NCBI RefSeq assembly: GCF_018448885.1
Contig: NZ_RCWB01000034.1
Span: 1-60,070 of the forward strand
Direction of reading: 5' to 3'
Origin: Photorhabdus caribbeanensis
Lineage (GTDB): Bacteria; Pseudomonadota; Gammaproteobacteria; Enterobacterales; Enterobacteriaceae
Length of the DNA stretch: 60,070 nucleotides
Both the position numbers and the translations under genes were made by a program. Under the pieces are notes generated by a model. The model had not been told where the DNA came from. It saw only the letters and a list, made by a program, of their open reading frames with translations, and searched no databases. Below, in pieces: positions 19,342 to 31,476 of this stretch. Each line of letters begins with the position of its first letter. Position 1 is the stretch's first letter.

Positions 19342-19488
19342 GAAAGGCTCTCCAGGTTTCCTGTTGGTTTAACGGAACAATTGATTTAACGGAACAACGC
19401 CGAGATAGCTCAGCGTTGAAACTGTATGCATAAACAGGAGTGTACCTAAGTTTTTCCAGTTTTGCACCTGTACATTTTTGGTAAGATT

Positions 19489-19983
19489 TTAGCGCGTCTT
19501 AATGACCAGACGGTTGCTCTGCTTAACTTCTTCCATTACAACATATGTGCGGGTGTCATTAACACCTGGCAAACGCAACAAAGTTTCGCCCAGCAACTTA
19601 CGATAAGCTGACATGTCTGGTACGCGGGTTTTCAATAGATAGTCGAAATCACCGGAAACCAAGTGACATTCCTGAATCTCTTCCAATTTTTGTACAGCAG
19701 CATTGAATTGTTCAAAAACATCTGGAGCGCCACGGTTTAAAGTAATTTCAACAAATACCAGCAACGATGCATCCAAATAGTGAGGATTCAGCAATGCTGT
19801 GTATCCAGTAATAAACCCTTGACGTTCCAGACGACGAACACGCTCCAAACACGGGGTTGGAGACAAACCTACCCGTTTAGACAGTTCTACGTTAGAAATT
19901 CGCCCATCTTTTTGTAGCTCATTTAGGATATTGCGATCTATGCGATCAAGATCTTTTCCCGGACGTTTTTTATTATCTATCAT
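19489..19983 (-). CDS. lrp: leucine-responsive regulatory protein
   Basis: Lrp is a global DNA-binding regulator of amino-acid metabolism; in Photorhabdus and Xenorhabdus it also affects symbiosis and secondary metabolism. The 164 residues equal E. coli Lrp in length and nearly in sequence: helix-turn-helix at about residues 30-53 (I-S-N-V-E-L-S-K-R-V-G-L-S-P-T-P), then the RAM domain with E-C-H-L-V-S-G-D-F-D-Y-L-L and the end N-R-L-V-I-K-T-R. It is transcribed in the same direction as ftsK, with about 150 bp between them, as in E. coli. Confidence 0.98.
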   Translation of the reverse strand: MIDNKKRPGKDLDRIDRNILNELQKDGRISNVELSKRVGLSPTPCLERVRRLERQGFITGYTALLNPHYLDASLLVFVEITLNRGAPDVFEQFNAAVQKLEEIQECHLVSGDFDYLLKTRVPDMSAYRKLLGETLLRLPGVNDTRTYVVMEEVKQSNRLVIKTR

Positions 19984-21442
<1,459 letters not shown>

Positions 21443-21456
21443 ATTCTTTTTCTTTC

Positions 21457-21482
21457 AAGGCGCTATTTCGGTAGCGCCTTTT
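21457..21482 (+). terminator. trxB terminator
   Basis: AAGGCGCTA / TAGCGCCTT hairpin followed by T residues, 15 bp after the trxB stop. Confidence 0.85.
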
Positions 21483-21576
21483 AACATGTAACATATCGGC
21501 AGAATGCTGACACATAAGATATGTCCAGCCTTTTGGTATGCCATTACCCTCACCTGCTAGATTAGAATTTTTTTCT

Positions 21577-23346
21577 ATGGACAAAACAAGACAGTACGAA
21601 TTGGTTCGCTGGCTGAAACAGCAAAGTGCCCCAGCCCAACGCTGGCTCCGCCTGTCCATGTTACTCGGCTTAATCAGTGGATTGTTGATTATCACTCAAG
21701 CCTGGTTACTTGCCTCAATTCTGCAAGCTTTAATCATGGATAACCTTCCGCGCGAGCACATCTCGAATGAATTTTGGTTGTTAGCAACCATCTTTGCTCT
21801 ACGGGCCATCATCAGCGCTATTCGGGAACGAATAGGCTTTATCTGTGGCAAAGTCGTGCGTCAAAAAATCCGCGCTATGGTATTGGATAAGCTTGAACAA
21901 CTTGGCCCGGTGTGGGTTAAAGGCAAACCAGCCGGTAGCTGGGCTACTATCATTCTTGAGCAAATAGAAGATATGCAGGATTATTACTCCCGCTATCTGC
22001 CGCAGATGTCTCTTGCCGTCATGATCCCGATTCTTATCCTGATCACCCTATTCCCTGTTAACTGGGCTGCCGGGCTAATTTTATTCGCGACGGCTCCGCT
22101 GATTCCCCTGTTTATGGCACTGGTTGGTTTAGGCGCCGCAGACGCTAATCGGCGTAATTTTGTCGCGCTAGGACGGTTAAGCGGTAATTTCCTGGATCGA
22201 CTACGCGGGCTGGAAACGCTGCGCCTGTTTTATCGTGGCAATGCAGAAGCACAACAAATCAGCGAATCCACCGAAAATTTCCGTCGCAGGACAATGGAAG
22301 TGCTGAGATTAGCGTTCCTTTCTTCCGCAGTGCTGGAATTCTTTGCTGCCATTTCTATTGCTATTGTGGCTGTCTATTTCGGTTTCTCCTATCTAGGGGA
22401 GCTTAATTTTGGCAGTTACGGGATGGGCGTTACCCTGTTTGCCGGTTTTCTGGTGTTAACCCTCGCACCGGAATTTTTCCAGCCATTGCGCGATCTGGGC
22501 ACTTACTATCACGCCAAAGCACAGGCGGTTGGCGCCGCGGAAGCATTAGTGACTCTATTGAGCAGTGATGGCGAACATGCCCCTACCGGTGGTGATAAAA
22601 CACTAAATCCCCAAGATTCATTGACCATCATTGCTAATGATCTGGAAATTTTGGCCCACGATGGCAACCGGCTTGCTGGCCCGTTGAATTTTACTATAGA
22701 GAAAAATCAACGAGTGGCATTAGTTGGTCCAAGCGGAGCAGGTAAAAGTTCCCTCTTGAATTTACTGTTAGGGTTCCTGCCCTATCGTGGCTCAATACAA
22801 ATTAATGGCACTGAGCTGCGTGAATTGGATCTACAGAGATGGCGTAATCAACTGAGTTGGGTTGGGCAAAATCCACATCTGCCTGAGCAAACTTTGCTTG
22901 ATAATATTCGTCTGAACCAACCTAATGCCAATCAACAACAAATCCATCAGGTTATGGAACAAGCATATGTCACCGAGTTCATTCATGATTTGCCCGATGG
23001 GCTAAATACCATCATCGGTGACAATGCAGCACGATTATCCGTTGGTCAGGCCCAACGTATCGCTGTTGCCCGCGCCCTACTGAAACCTCGCCAGTTATTA
23101 TTACTGGATGAGCCTGCCGCCAGCCTGGATGCGCATAGCGAACAACGGGTTATGGAAACACTCAATCAGGCATCTCATCATCAGACGACTCTGTTAGTTA
23201 CTCACCAATTAGAAGAGACACTGGAATATGATCAGATTTGGGTCATGGAAAAGGGGTTGATTATTGAACAGGGAGATTACCAGACGCTAAACCAATCTCA
23301 AGGGGTATTCACTCGTCTGTTATCCTATCGAAGTGAGGAGCTGTAG
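21577..23346 (+). CDS. cydD: heterodimeric ABC transporter CydDC, subunit CydD
   Basis: CydDC is an inner-membrane ABC exporter needed for assembly of cytochrome bd; it has been linked to cysteine and glutathione export and to heme binding. 589 residues from ATG 21577 (M-D-K-T-R-Q-Y-E-L-V-R-W-L-K-Q-Q), which matches E. coli; the frame extends 13 codons upstream without similarity. Six membrane helices occupy residues 20-320. The nucleotide-binding domain has Walker A G-P-S-G-A-G-K-S near 384, a signature L-S-V-G-Q-A-Q-R near 487 and Walker B L-L-L-L-D-E-P-A-A. cydC follows after 2 bp. Confidence 0.96.
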   Translation: MDKTRQYELVRWLKQQSAPAQRWLRLSMLLGLISGLLIITQAWLLASILQALIMDNLPREHISNEFWLLATIFALRAIISAIRERIGFICGKVVRQKIRAMVLDKLEQLGPVWVKGKPAGSWATIILEQIEDMQDYYSRYLPQMSLAVMIPILILITLFPVNWAAGLILFATAPLIPLFMALVGLGAADANRRNFVALGRLSGNFLDRLRGLETLRLFYRGNAEAQQISESTENFRRRTMEVLRLAFLSSAVLEFFAAISIAIVAVYFGFSYLGELNFGSYGMGVTLFAGFLVLTLAPEFFQPLRDLGTYYHAKAQAVGAAEALVTLLSSDGEHAPTGGDKTLNPQDSLTIIANDLEILAHDGNRLAGPLNFTIEKNQRVALVGPSGAGKSSLLNLLLGFLPYRGSIQINGTELRELDLQRWRNQLSWVGQNPHLPEQTLLDNIRLNQPNANQQQIHQVMEQAYVTEFIHDLPDGLNTIIGDNAARLSVGQAQRIAVARALLKPRQLLLLDEPAASLDAHSEQRVMETLNQASHHQTTLLVTHQLEETLEYDQIWVMEKGLIIEQGDYQTLNQSQGVFTRLLSYRSEEL

Positions 23347-23348
23347 TT

Positions 23349-25097
23349 ATGCGGGTATTGCTTCCTTTTCTAGCGCTCTATCGCCGTCATTGGTTTCTTA
23401 TCAGTTTAGGCATGGTGCTGGCCGTTGTTACGCTACTCGCCAGTATAAGTTTACTGACTCTCTCTGGCTGGTTCCTTGCAGGCGCAGCACTAGCAGGTTT
23501 TGCCGGTTATACATTCAACTATATGCTACCAGCCGCGGGTGTCCGAGGCTCTGCCATTCTTCGAACTGCCGGGCGCTATGCCGAACGGTTGGTGAGCCAT
23601 GACGCCACTTTCCGGGTATTGGCGCATTTACGGGTTTTTGCCTTTCAGAAAATTTTGCCACTTTCACCGGGGGGAATAGCTCGTTTTCGTCAGGGCGAAT
23701 TATTAAACCGGTTAGTCGCTGATGTTGAAACATTGGATCATCTCTATTTACGGGTGATTTCGCCGATATTATCAGCTTTTATCGTTATTATAGTTCTCAC
23801 TTTCGGCCTTGGTTTTCTGGATTCCACATTAGCCTATACTCTTGGCGGTATTATGCTGGCGCTGTTGATCCTGCTGCCATTGGTATTTTATAACGCAGGT
23901 AAATTCGTTGGTCGCGATTTGACTATTCTGCGAGGTCAATACCGCACCCAACTGACAGCGGCGTTGCAAGGGCAAGCTGAATTGATGGTATTTGGTGCTG
24001 TTGGCCGTTTCCGCAAGTCAATGGCTGATATTGAGTCACGTTGGTTAAGACGTCAACAACAGCAAGCCAATCTGACCGGTTTATCACAGGCAATCATGAT
24101 TTTCGCCACCGGTATGACTGTCACATTGATCTTATGGCTGGCGGCTAATGGCGTAGGGGGAAACAGCCAGCCGGGAGCATTAATCGCACTGTTTGTCTTC
24201 TGTTCCCTTGCTGCGTTTGAAAGCTTGGGGCCTGTTACTGTTGCATTCCAACATTTAGGGCAAGTCATTACCTCTGCAACCTGTGTTTCTCAATTGATGC
24301 AACAAGAACCGGAAGTCACATTTCCTACATCAGGGCCGGAAAGTTCAGCGCAAGCCAGTGCTGATATCAAAAATATCAGTTTCACCTATCCTGATCAGCC
24401 AATGGCTGTCCTGAAAAACGTTTCTCTTTGTTTGAAAGCGGGAGAACATATCGCGCTGTTAGGCAAAACCGGTTGTGGTAAATCTACCTTACTACAATTA
24501 CTGACCCGGGCCTGGGATGTTGATTCAGGCACAATCTGTCTGAATCAACAGCCCATTACTGCTTATGACGAATCAACTCTGCGCAGTATGATATCGGTTG
24601 TTCCACAACGTGTGCATGTGTTCAGTCATACTTTGCGCCAGAATTTATTACTGGCAAAACCAAATGCAGCCGATAATGAACTGGAAACTGTGCTGAAACA
24701 GGTAGGTTTAAGCAATCTACTGGAAACCGATGAGGGGCTAAACTGCTGGATGGGCGAAGGTGGTCGTCAGTTGTCAGGCGGTGAACAGCGCCGCTTGGGA
24801 ATTGCCAGAGCGTTATTGCACTCGGCGCCAGTGATGTTGCTGGACGAACCCACTGAAGGGCTCGATGCGGACACTGAACAGCAAATTCTGTCTCTACTAC
24901 GTCAATACTGTCAGCATAAGTCATTAATTATTGTCACCCACCGTCTGTACGGACTTGATCATATGGATCGTATTTACGTCATGGATGGCGGCACCATCAT
25001 TGAACAAGGGCAACATGATGAATTACTGATCCAGCAAGGTCGCTATTATCAATTTCATCAACGGCAACATCAGATTCGTCTTGAACCGGAGCAGTAA
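23349..25097 (+). CDS. cydC: heterodimeric ABC transporter CydDC, subunit CydC
   Basis: Partner of CydD. 582 residues, about nine longer than in E. coli. N-terminal membrane domain with the typical A-L-Y-R-R-H-W start and L-L-T-L-S-G-W-F-L-A-G-A-A-L-A-G. The nucleotide-binding domain has Walker A G-K-T-G-C-G-K-S near 373, signature L-S-G-G-E-Q-R-R near 475 and Walker B V-M-L-L-D-E-P-T-E-G-L-D. Translation is probably coupled to cydD; aat follows after 6 bp, so cydD-cydC-aat look like one transcript. Confidence 0.96.
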   Translation: MRVLLPFLALYRRHWFLISLGMVLAVVTLLASISLLTLSGWFLAGAALAGFAGYTFNYMLPAAGVRGSAILRTAGRYAERLVSHDATFRVLAHLRVFAFQKILPLSPGGIARFRQGELLNRLVADVETLDHLYLRVISPILSAFIVIIVLTFGLGFLDSTLAYTLGGIMLALLILLPLVFYNAGKFVGRDLTILRGQYRTQLTAALQGQAELMVFGAVGRFRKSMADIESRWLRRQQQQANLTGLSQAIMIFATGMTVTLILWLAANGVGGNSQPGALIALFVFCSLAAFESLGPVTVAFQHLGQVITSATCVSQLMQQEPEVTFPTSGPESSAQASADIKNISFTYPDQPMAVLKNVSLCLKAGEHIALLGKTGCGKSTLLQLLTRAWDVDSGTICLNQQPITAYDESTLRSMISVVPQRVHVFSHTLRQNLLLAKPNAADNELETVLKQVGLSNLLETDEGLNCWMGEGGRQLSGGEQRRLGIARALLHSAPVMLLDEPTEGLDADTEQQILSLLRQYCQHKSLIIVTHRLYGLDHMDRIYVMDGGTIIEQGQHDELLIQQGRYYQFHQRQHQIRLEPEQ

Positions 25098-25103
25098 CAC
25101 ACG

Positions 25104-25796
25104 ATGCCAATAATTCAATTGAAAGATGATTCATATGATTTCCCTCACCCGAAAGAAGCATTAACGGAGCCTAATGGTCTACTGGCAGTAGGAGGGGATT
25201 TATCGGCTAAACGATTAAATGCCGCTTACCATCAAGGCATTTTCCCTTGGTTTTTACCCAGTGAAGTGCCACTTTGGTGGTCTCCTGATCCACGTGCGGT
25301 AATCATTCCCGGTGAATTGCATATCGGCCGAACACTACGCCGGTTTCTGCGCAATCACCCATACCGTATTACGATGAATCATGCCTTTGAACAGGTAGTT
25401 TATTTCTGCGCTCAACGGCAGGAAGGAACATGGATAGGCCGGGATATCCAACAAGGTTATCAGAAATTACATCAGGCAAAGCAAGCGCATTCAGTAGAAG
25501 TCTGGCACAATGAGCGGATTGTTGGCGGCTTGTACGGTGTCAGCGTTGGCACACTATTTTGCGGTGAGTCTATGTTTAGCAGAATGGAAAATGCATCCAA
25601 ATGTGCGTTCATTGCCTTCTATCACCATTTTCTGCGATACGGCGGTGAACTACTGGATTGCCAAGTGCTTAACCATCACACAGCGTCACTAGGTGCAAAA
25701 GAGATCTCCAGGGAAGAATTTATTCAGCATCTTTATCAATTCAGAAATCGGTCATTAAAACCCGGTTGCTGGTTACAACAAGTACTGGAATTATAA
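25104..25796 (+). CDS. aat: leucyl/phenylalanyl-tRNA--protein transferase
   Basis: Aat adds Leu or Phe to proteins with N-terminal Arg or Lys, making N-degrons for ClpS-ClpAP. The 230 residues are near the family length. Conserved stretches: F-P-x-P-K-E-A-L, [10 protein letters not shown], the Y-x-x-G-I-F-P-W-F-x-x-x-x-P-x-x-W-W-S-P-D-P-R motif, G-T-W-I, and G-G-L-Y-G-V-x-x-G-x-x-F-x-G-E-S-M-F-S. clpS and clpA, which use its products, lie 3 kb away. Confidence 0.97.
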   Translation: MPIIQLKDDSYDFPHPKEALTEPNGLLAVGGDLSAKRLNAAYHQGIFPWFLPSEVPLWWSPDPRAVIIPGELHIGRTLRRFLRNHPYRITMNHAFEQVVYFCAQRQEGTWIGRDIQQGYQKLHQAKQAHSVEVWHNERIVGGLYGVSVGTLFCGESMFSRMENASKCAFIAFYHHFLRYGGELLDCQVLNHHTASLGAKEISREEFIQHLYQFRNRSLKPGCWLQQVLEL

Positions 25797-25952
25797 TCAA
25801 CATTTGACCGATTCATGTTGATTATAACGTAAATATCACCATGTACCATTTGCAAAATAACGGGTTAAAATACAACATTCCTTTACATAATGTGGGTTTT
25901 TCGGCATTATCTTGCCCGTTAAAAACGATGGTTATTAAACTTAGAGGATTAG

Positions 25953-26171
<219 letters not shown>

Positions 26172-26194
26172 TTCATTACCGTTTATCAGGTATT

Positions 26195-26246
26195 ACACCA
26201 CAGGTAGCAACTTTGTATCTAACAACGTTGTATTCACCTGTGGTGT
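26195..26246. terminator. hairpin between convergent infA and clpA
   Basis: ACACCACAGGT and ACCTGTGGTGT form an 11-bp stem with a loop of about 30 bases that itself contains AACAACGTTGT. In E. coli this interval holds the tRNA gene serW; no tRNA can be folded from the sequence here. Confidence 0.65.
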
Positions 26247-26255
26247 CACTCTTTA

Positions 26256-28532
26256 TTAGTGCACTACATCTTCCGGTTTCTGCTTATAAGCACTGCTAAA
26301 ACCATAGGTCAGTACGCGTTTTGCCTTATCTAAGCCAATACTTACCGAGCCACCGTGAACTAATGAGCCGAACAGGAGTTCATTTGCCAACGGTTTCTTC
26401 AAGCTATCCTGAATAACCCGCGCCATTGGACGAGCACCCATTTCTTTATCATAGCCTTTATCACATAACCACTGACGAGCATCCGCACTGACCTCCAGCG
26501 AAACACCTTTCTCATCCAGTTGTGCTTGCAGGGCGACAATGAACTTATCAACTACCTGTTGAATAACCTCAATAGAAAGCGTATTAAACCAGATGATGCC
26601 ATCAAGACGGTTACGGAATTCCGGTGTAAACACTTTCTTAATCTCTTCCATTGCATCAGAGCTGTTATCCTGCTGCTTAAATCCAATGGACTTACGCTGC
26701 GTTTCACGTACCCCCGCATTCGTTGTCATGACTAAAATGACGTTACGAAAATCTGCTTTGCGACCGTTATTATCAGTCAGAGTACCGTTATCCATGACTT
26801 GCAATAACAGGTTAAACACATCTGGATGTGCTTTTTCAATCTCATCAAGCAGCAATACTGAATGAGGATGTTTAATCACAGCATCCGTAAGCAATCCTCC
26901 TTGATCAAAACCAACATATCCCGGTGGCGCACCAATTAAACGGCTTACGGTATGGCGCTCCATATATTCTGACATATCAAAACGCAATAATTTGATATTC
27001 AGCACCTTAGCAAGCTGTACGGTGACTTCCGTTTTCCCCACGCCTGTCGGACCTGCAAGCAGGAAAGAACCCACCGGTTTATTATCCTGACCCAATCCTG
27101 CACGACTCATCTTAATAGCTTCGGTCAATGCCGCAATCGCAGTATCCTGACCGAATACTAACATTTTCAGCCGCTCATCCAGTGTTCTTAGGACATCTTT
27201 ATCACTGGCAGAAACGGTTTTTTCAGGGATACGGGCAATCCGGGCAACGACGAATTCAATATCCGACACATTAATCGTTTTTTTACGGCGACTAATCGGC
27301 ACCAAACGAGTACGAGCACCGGCTTCATCAATTACATCGATCGCCTTATCCGGCAAGTGGCGATCAGTAATGTATTTCACTGATAAATCAACCGCAGCGC
27401 GGATCGCTTTCGTGGTATAACGTACATCATGGTGCGCCTCATATTTTGGCCGCAACCCTTTAATAATCTGTACCGTCTCTTCGGGTGAAGGCTCAACAAT
27501 ATCAATCTTCTGAAAACGACGCGCTAACGCCCGATCTTTTTCAAAAATATTACTGAATTCATGATAGGTCGTAGAACCAATCACTCTGATACGCCCACTA
27601 GATAACAGCGGCTTAATCAGGTTGGCCGCATCGACCTGCCCCCCTGACGCAGCACCCGCACCGATAATGGTATGAATTTCATCTATAAATAGAATACTTT
27701 TCTTATCCTGCTCAAGGGTTTTTAACAATGCTTTGAAGCGCTTCTCAAAATCACCACGATATTTAGTTCCCGCCAGCAACGAGCCAATATCCAGCGAATA
27801 AATCGTACAATCAGCCATCACTTCCGGTACATCTTTTTGCACAATCCTCCATGCCAGCCCTTCGGCAATGGCGGTCTTACCGACCCCCGACTCTCCGACC
27901 AACAGTGGGTTGTTTTTTCGGCGACGACACAATACCTGGATTGTTCTTTCCAACTCATCCTGACGGCCAATCAATGGATCAATCTGCCCTCTTTGAGCAA
28001 GTTGATTCAGATTAGTTGTGAAATTTTCCAACCGATCCTCACCTGTAGAGTGCTCTTCCGCAGATTGCGAGCCTGTCTCCTGATGATCCGATTCAGTGTC
28101 CTCTTTTTGCGTTCCGTGAGAAATGAAATTAACGACATCCAGACGACTAACATCATGTTTACGCAGCAAATAAGCCGCTTGAGACTCCTGTTCGCTAAAG
28201 ATAGCCACCAGCACGTTAGCACCAGAAACTTCTGAACGCCCAGAAGATTGAACATGAAATACCGCGCGCTGAAGAACACGTTGAAAACTCAACGTCGGCT
28301 GAGTCTCCCGCTCATCATTTTCAGGTAACAACGGTGTCGTTTGTGAAATAAAATTCTCCAGCTCCTTACGCAATTGAGCCAGATTGACCTTGCAGGCTTC
28401 CAATGCTTCACGCGCTGATGAATTGCTTAACAACGCCAGCAATAGGTGCTCCACAGTCATAAACTCGTGTCTGTTATCCCGTGCTTTAGCAAAGGCAATA
28501 TTAAGACTAAGTTCAAGCTCTTGGTTGAGCAT
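26256..28532 (-). CDS. clpA: ATP-dependent Clp protease ATP-binding subunit ClpA
   Basis: ClpA is a hexameric AAA+ unfoldase that feeds ClpP and takes N-degron substrates from ClpS. 758 residues from ATG 28530-28532 ([11 protein letters not shown]), with GGGGGAGG before it; two codons upstream are also open. The N-terminal repeat domain that binds ClpS covers about 1-145, D1 has Walker A G-E-S-G-V-G-K-T near 214, D2 has G-P-T-G-V-G-K-T near 495, and the ClpP-docking loop region I-G-F near 615 is seen as K-S-I-G-F-K. It lies about 30 bp after clpS. Confidence 0.97.
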   Translation of the reverse strand: MLNQELELSLNIAFAKARDNRHEFMTVEHLLLALLSNSSAREALEACKVNLAQLRKELENFISQTTPLLPENDERETQPTLSFQRVLQRAVFHVQSSGRSEVSGANVLVAIFSEQESQAAYLLRKHDVSRLDVVNFISHGTQKEDTESDHQETGSQSAEEHSTGEDRLENFTTNLNQLAQRGQIDPLIGRQDELERTIQVLCRRRKNNPLLVGESGVGKTAIAEGLAWRIVQKDVPEVMADCTIYSLDIGSLLAGTKYRGDFEKRFKALLKTLEQDKKSILFIDEIHTIIGAGAASGGQVDAANLIKPLLSSGRIRVIGSTTYHEFSNIFEKDRALARRFQKIDIVEPSPEETVQIIKGLRPKYEAHHDVRYTTKAIRAAVDLSVKYITDRHLPDKAIDVIDEAGARTRLVPISRRKKTINVSDIEFVVARIARIPEKTVSASDKDVLRTLDERLKMLVFGQDTAIAALTEAIKMSRAGLGQDNKPVGSFLLAGPTGVGKTEVTVQLAKVLNIKLLRFDMSEYMERHTVSRLIGAPPGYVGFDQGGLLTDAVIKHPHSVLLLDEIEKAHPDVFNLLLQVMDNGTLTDNNGRKADFRNVILVMTTNAGVRETQRKSIGFKQQDNSSDAMEEIKKVFTPEFRNRLDGIIWFNTLSIEVIQQVVDKFIVALQAQLDEKGVSLEVSADARQWLCDKGYDKEMGARPMARVIQDSLKKPLANELLFGSLVHGGSVSIGLDKAKRVLTYGFSSAYKQKPEDVVH

Positions 28533-28563
28533 AGGCACCTCCCCCTAAAATCAGTATACCTGG

Positions 28564-28884
28564 TCAGATTTTTTCCAGCGTACAAAGTAATGGATGCCCG
28601 TGCTCCCTGGCATACATATTTACCTGAGCCGCTTTAGTTTCTGCCACCTCAGCAGTATAAACTCCACAAACAGCCTTCCCTTGATAGTGGACATCCAACA
28701 TTAACTGCGTTGCCCGTTCAATATCATAAGAAAAGAACTTTCGTAATACGTCAACTACAAACTCCATCGGAGTGTAATCATCATTGTTAAGAATGACCTG
28801 ATACATTGACGGCGGCTGCAATTTTTGCTGTCGTTCATTCTTAACTGATTCCTTAACTTTCAAACTGTTATGATACTCGTTCAT
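28564..28884 (-). CDS. clpS: ATP-dependent Clp protease adaptor ClpS
   Basis: ClpS binds N-terminal Leu, Phe, Trp and Tyr and hands these substrates to ClpA. 106 residues as in E. coli. The unstructured N-terminus is divergent, while the core is conserved: [20 protein letters not shown] with the Asn-Asp-Asp residues that hold the N-degron amino group, then [13 protein letters not shown] and [12 protein letters not shown]. Starts at ATG 28882-28884. Divergent from cspD, as in E. coli. Confidence 0.97.
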   Translation of the reverse strand: MNEYHNSLKVKESVKNERQQKLQPPSMYQVILNNDDYTPMEFVVDVLRKFFSYDIERATQLMLDVHYQGKAVCGVYTAEVAETKAAQVNMYAREHGHPLLCTLEKI

Positions 28885-29227
28885 TATTTTCCCAACAGGA
28901 TTAACCTCTAATACCAGCCACTGCCAGCAAACAAATTATGTTGTCATTTATCTTATCATTCTCTGGGCAACTCCTTTTACCACAGACTATTCCCCTATGA
29001 AAACTCGGTATAAAAGTGAATGAACGAAACTCATATCGTTATCTATATCAAACTTTAGTCATTCAAAACAACCAGACATTTGTTCTGTGCTTGACGAGAA
29101 TTTGATTTTTACTACAGTATGTTTTGTGAACAAACATAGATAATGTCGCTGTTTACATGTGATTGTTTACGACTGTTATATTAATGGCTCATCTCAACCG
29201 AAATTATTAAACGAGGGATGTAGAAGT
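28885..29227. other. clpS-cspD divergent intergenic region
   Basis: 343 bp with the promoters of clpS and cspD. The cspD frame is open upstream to a GTG at 29159 but this part has no similarity to cold-shock proteins. No other feature recognised. Confidence 0.4.
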
Positions 29228-29449
29228 ATGGAGACAGGTACTGTTAAGTGGTTCAATAATGCGAAGGGCTTTGGGTTTATTTGCCCGGCAAGCGGCGGAG
29301 AAGATATATTCGCTCATTACTCAACCATTCAGATGGACGGCTACCGGACGCTGAAAGCGGGCCAGAAGGTGAATTTCAGCGTTCACCAAGGCCCAAAGGG
29401 AAATCATGCCAGTATTATTGTTCCCCTTGAAAACGAACCCAAAGGCTAA
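29228..29449 (+). CDS. cspD: cold shock-like protein CspD
   Basis: CspD binds single-stranded DNA and inhibits replication in stationary phase or starvation; it is not cold-induced in E. coli. 73 residues from ATG 29228 (M-E-T-G-T-V-K-W-F-N), an OB fold with RNP1 K-G-F-G-F-I and RNP2-like D-I-F-A-H-Y. G-Y-R-T-L-K-A-G-Q-K-V and H-Q-G-P-K-G-N-H-A distinguish it from CspA. Ribosome binding site GAGGGATG lies 5' of the start. Located opposite clpS as in E. coli. Confidence 0.96.
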   Translation: METGTVKWFNNAKGFGFICPASGGEDIFAHYSTIQMDGYRTLKAGQKVNFSVHQGPKGNHASIIVPLENEPKG

Positions 29450-29487
29450 ATAGCCTGGCCTGTGGGTTATAACCAGGTATTATTCAC

Positions 29488-29513
29488 ACGCCGCTGGTCA
29501 TTGCCTGCGGCGT
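29488..29513. terminator. hairpin between convergent cspD and macB
   Basis: ACGCCGC / GCGGCGT stem with a 12-base loop, between the two stops. Confidence 0.6.
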
Positions 29514-29532
29514 AACGTTATTTCATTTTCGC

Positions 29533-31476
29533 TTATTCCCTTGCCAACGCTTCTATCGGATCAAGGCGAGCAGCATTACGGGCAGGTAGAAACCCAAATA
29601 TCACGCCAATTGCGGTAGAACAGGCGAAAGCACTGAGTAAGGCGATGGGCTGGAAAACAAAGTGCCAACCAGGCAGCGCCAGTTGAGCAATCAATGCAAT
29701 CGTATAAGAGAGTACAATGCCCAAAACACCGCCAACCAGACAAACCAAAATAGCTTCTATCAGAAACTGCTGCATCACATCACTGGTTCTGGCGCCCACG
29801 GCCATACGGATACCGATCTCTCTTGTACGTTCAGTCACCGAAACTAACATAATATTCATAACGCCAATCCCGCCAACTATCAGCGAAATTACCGCCACCA
29901 TCGTCAAAAACAGTTGTAAAGTATGGGCCGTTTTTTCCGCCGTTTTTACCATCATGTCCACGTTATAGGTGAAAACATCCTTTTTCCCGTGGCGCAAAGT
30001 GAGCAACTGAACAATCTTCTTTTCTATATCCTTAGAGTTATAACCATCCTTTATTCTGACAGTAATTGAATCCAAATAATTTCGGTTCATCAGACGGCTG
30101 GTCATCGTGCTATGAGGCAACCAGACATGTAATGATTTGCTACTGCCAAACGTCGCTCTCTTATCAGATACCACTCCCACAATTGTGGCCGGCATATTAC
30201 CCACCAAGATCACCTCCCCAATCACATTTTTCTGGTGAGGAAACAGCTTACGCTGAGTATTGTCATCAATAACCACAACTTGCCCCTGACGGCGTATCAT
30301 ATCCAATGAGAATCCCATTCCTTGGGCAAAGCGCAGAGCATAAACCTGAAAAAACTCATCACCAACGCCAGTCACTCTCGAAGCAACATCAATGTTCCCT
30401 TTACGAAGGCGCATTTGCCCCTCAATTTCTGGTGAAACCGCCAGAATATAGGGTTGCGCTTTAATCGCGTCTGCATCCTCTATTTTCAGCGCTTGCATAC
30501 TGACCGGATCATCAAGGCCAAAATCTTCTCCCGGATAAATATCAATGGTGTTCGTCGCAATCTCTTTAATATCGGATAACACCGATGCCCTAGCCGCATC
30601 CCCGATAACCAAAATAGTCACGACAGAAGCAATACCAATGATAATCCCCAACATGGTCAGCAAAGTTCGCATCTTGTTGGCAACCATCGCCCGCCATGCC
30701 ATGAATAAAGCTTCATTAAACCGCCCAACGGTCTGACGTATCGACGATATTTTTGACGTTAACGACGGAGTTTGAGCGGCTTTTCTAGTCACTTGCGTGC
30801 CAGAGTCACTCATAATGTGACCATCTTTGATCTCAATAACTCGCTGTGCCTGCGCTGCAATTTTCGGATCATGAGTGACAATAATGACGGTATGCCCTTG
30901 TTCACACAGTTGTTTGAGGATTGCCATCACCTCTTCGCCGGAATGGCTATCCAACGCTCCGGTTGGTTCATCAGCCAAAATGACCTGACCACCATTCATT
31001 AACGCCCTGGCGATACTGACCCTCTGCTGCTGTCCACCAGAGAGCTGCCCTGGCTGATAGTCGATTCGCTCTTCAAGCCCTAAACGACCAAGCAACTCTA
31101 TTGCTCTCTGACGACGCTCTGCTTTAGCGGTTCCCGCGTAAATAGCTGGAATTTCCACATTCTGTTCAGCGGTTAAATGAGTCAGTAAATGATAACGCTG
31201 AAAAATAAAGCCAAAATGTTCCCGTCTCAGTGCTGCCAGTTCATCATTATTCAGTTCAGCAACATTCTGTCCCGCGACCCAGTATTCACCGTTACTGGGT
31301 TGATCAAGACACCCAAGAATATTCATCAGTGTCGATTTACCCGAGCCTGACGCGCCGATAATCGCAACCATCTCACCGGCATCAATAGACAAGGTGACAT
31401 TATCCAGTACCTTTACCTGTTGCTCACCCGTGGGATAGCTGCGTTCTATACCTTTCAGCTCAAGTAACGCATTCAT
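29533..31476 (-). CDS. macB: macrolide export ATP-binding/permease protein MacB
   Basis: MacB with MacA and TolC forms a tripartite pump that exports macrolides, enterotoxin STII and other compounds from the periplasm. 647 residues: N-terminal ATPase with Walker A G-A-S-G-S-G-K-S near 41, signature L-S-G-G-Q-Q-Q-R near 143 and Walker B V-I-L-A-D-E-P-T-G-A-L-D; a membrane helix near 272, a large periplasmic domain, then three helices near the end finishing A-A-R-L-D-P-I-E-A-L-A. The start overlaps the macA stop by one base. Confidence 0.96.
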   Translation of the reverse strand: MNALLELKGIERSYPTGEQQVKVLDNVTLSIDAGEMVAIIGASGSGKSTLMNILGCLDQPSNGEYWVAGQNVAELNNDELAALRREHFGFIFQRYHLLTHLTAEQNVEIPAIYAGTAKAERRQRAIELLGRLGLEERIDYQPGQLSGGQQQRVSIARALMNGGQVILADEPTGALDSHSGEEVMAILKQLCEQGHTVIIVTHDPKIAAQAQRVIEIKDGHIMSDSGTQVTRKAAQTPSLTSKISSIRQTVGRFNEALFMAWRAMVANKMRTLLTMLGIIIGIASVVTILVIGDAARASVLSDIKEIATNTIDIYPGEDFGLDDPVSMQALKIEDADAIKAQPYILAVSPEIEGQMRLRKGNIDVASRVTGVGDEFFQVYALRFAQGMGFSLDMIRRQGQVVVIDDNTQRKLFPHQKNVIGEVILVGNMPATIVGVVSDKRATFGSSKSLHVWLPHSTMTSRLMNRNYLDSITVRIKDGYNSKDIEKKIVQLLTLRHGKKDVFTYNVDMMVKTAEKTAHTLQLFLTMVAVISLIVGGIGVMNIMLVSVTERTREIGIRMAVGARTSDVMQQFLIEAILVCLVGGVLGIVLSYTIALIAQLALPGWHFVFQPIALLSAFACSTAIGVIFGFLPARNAARLDPIEALARE

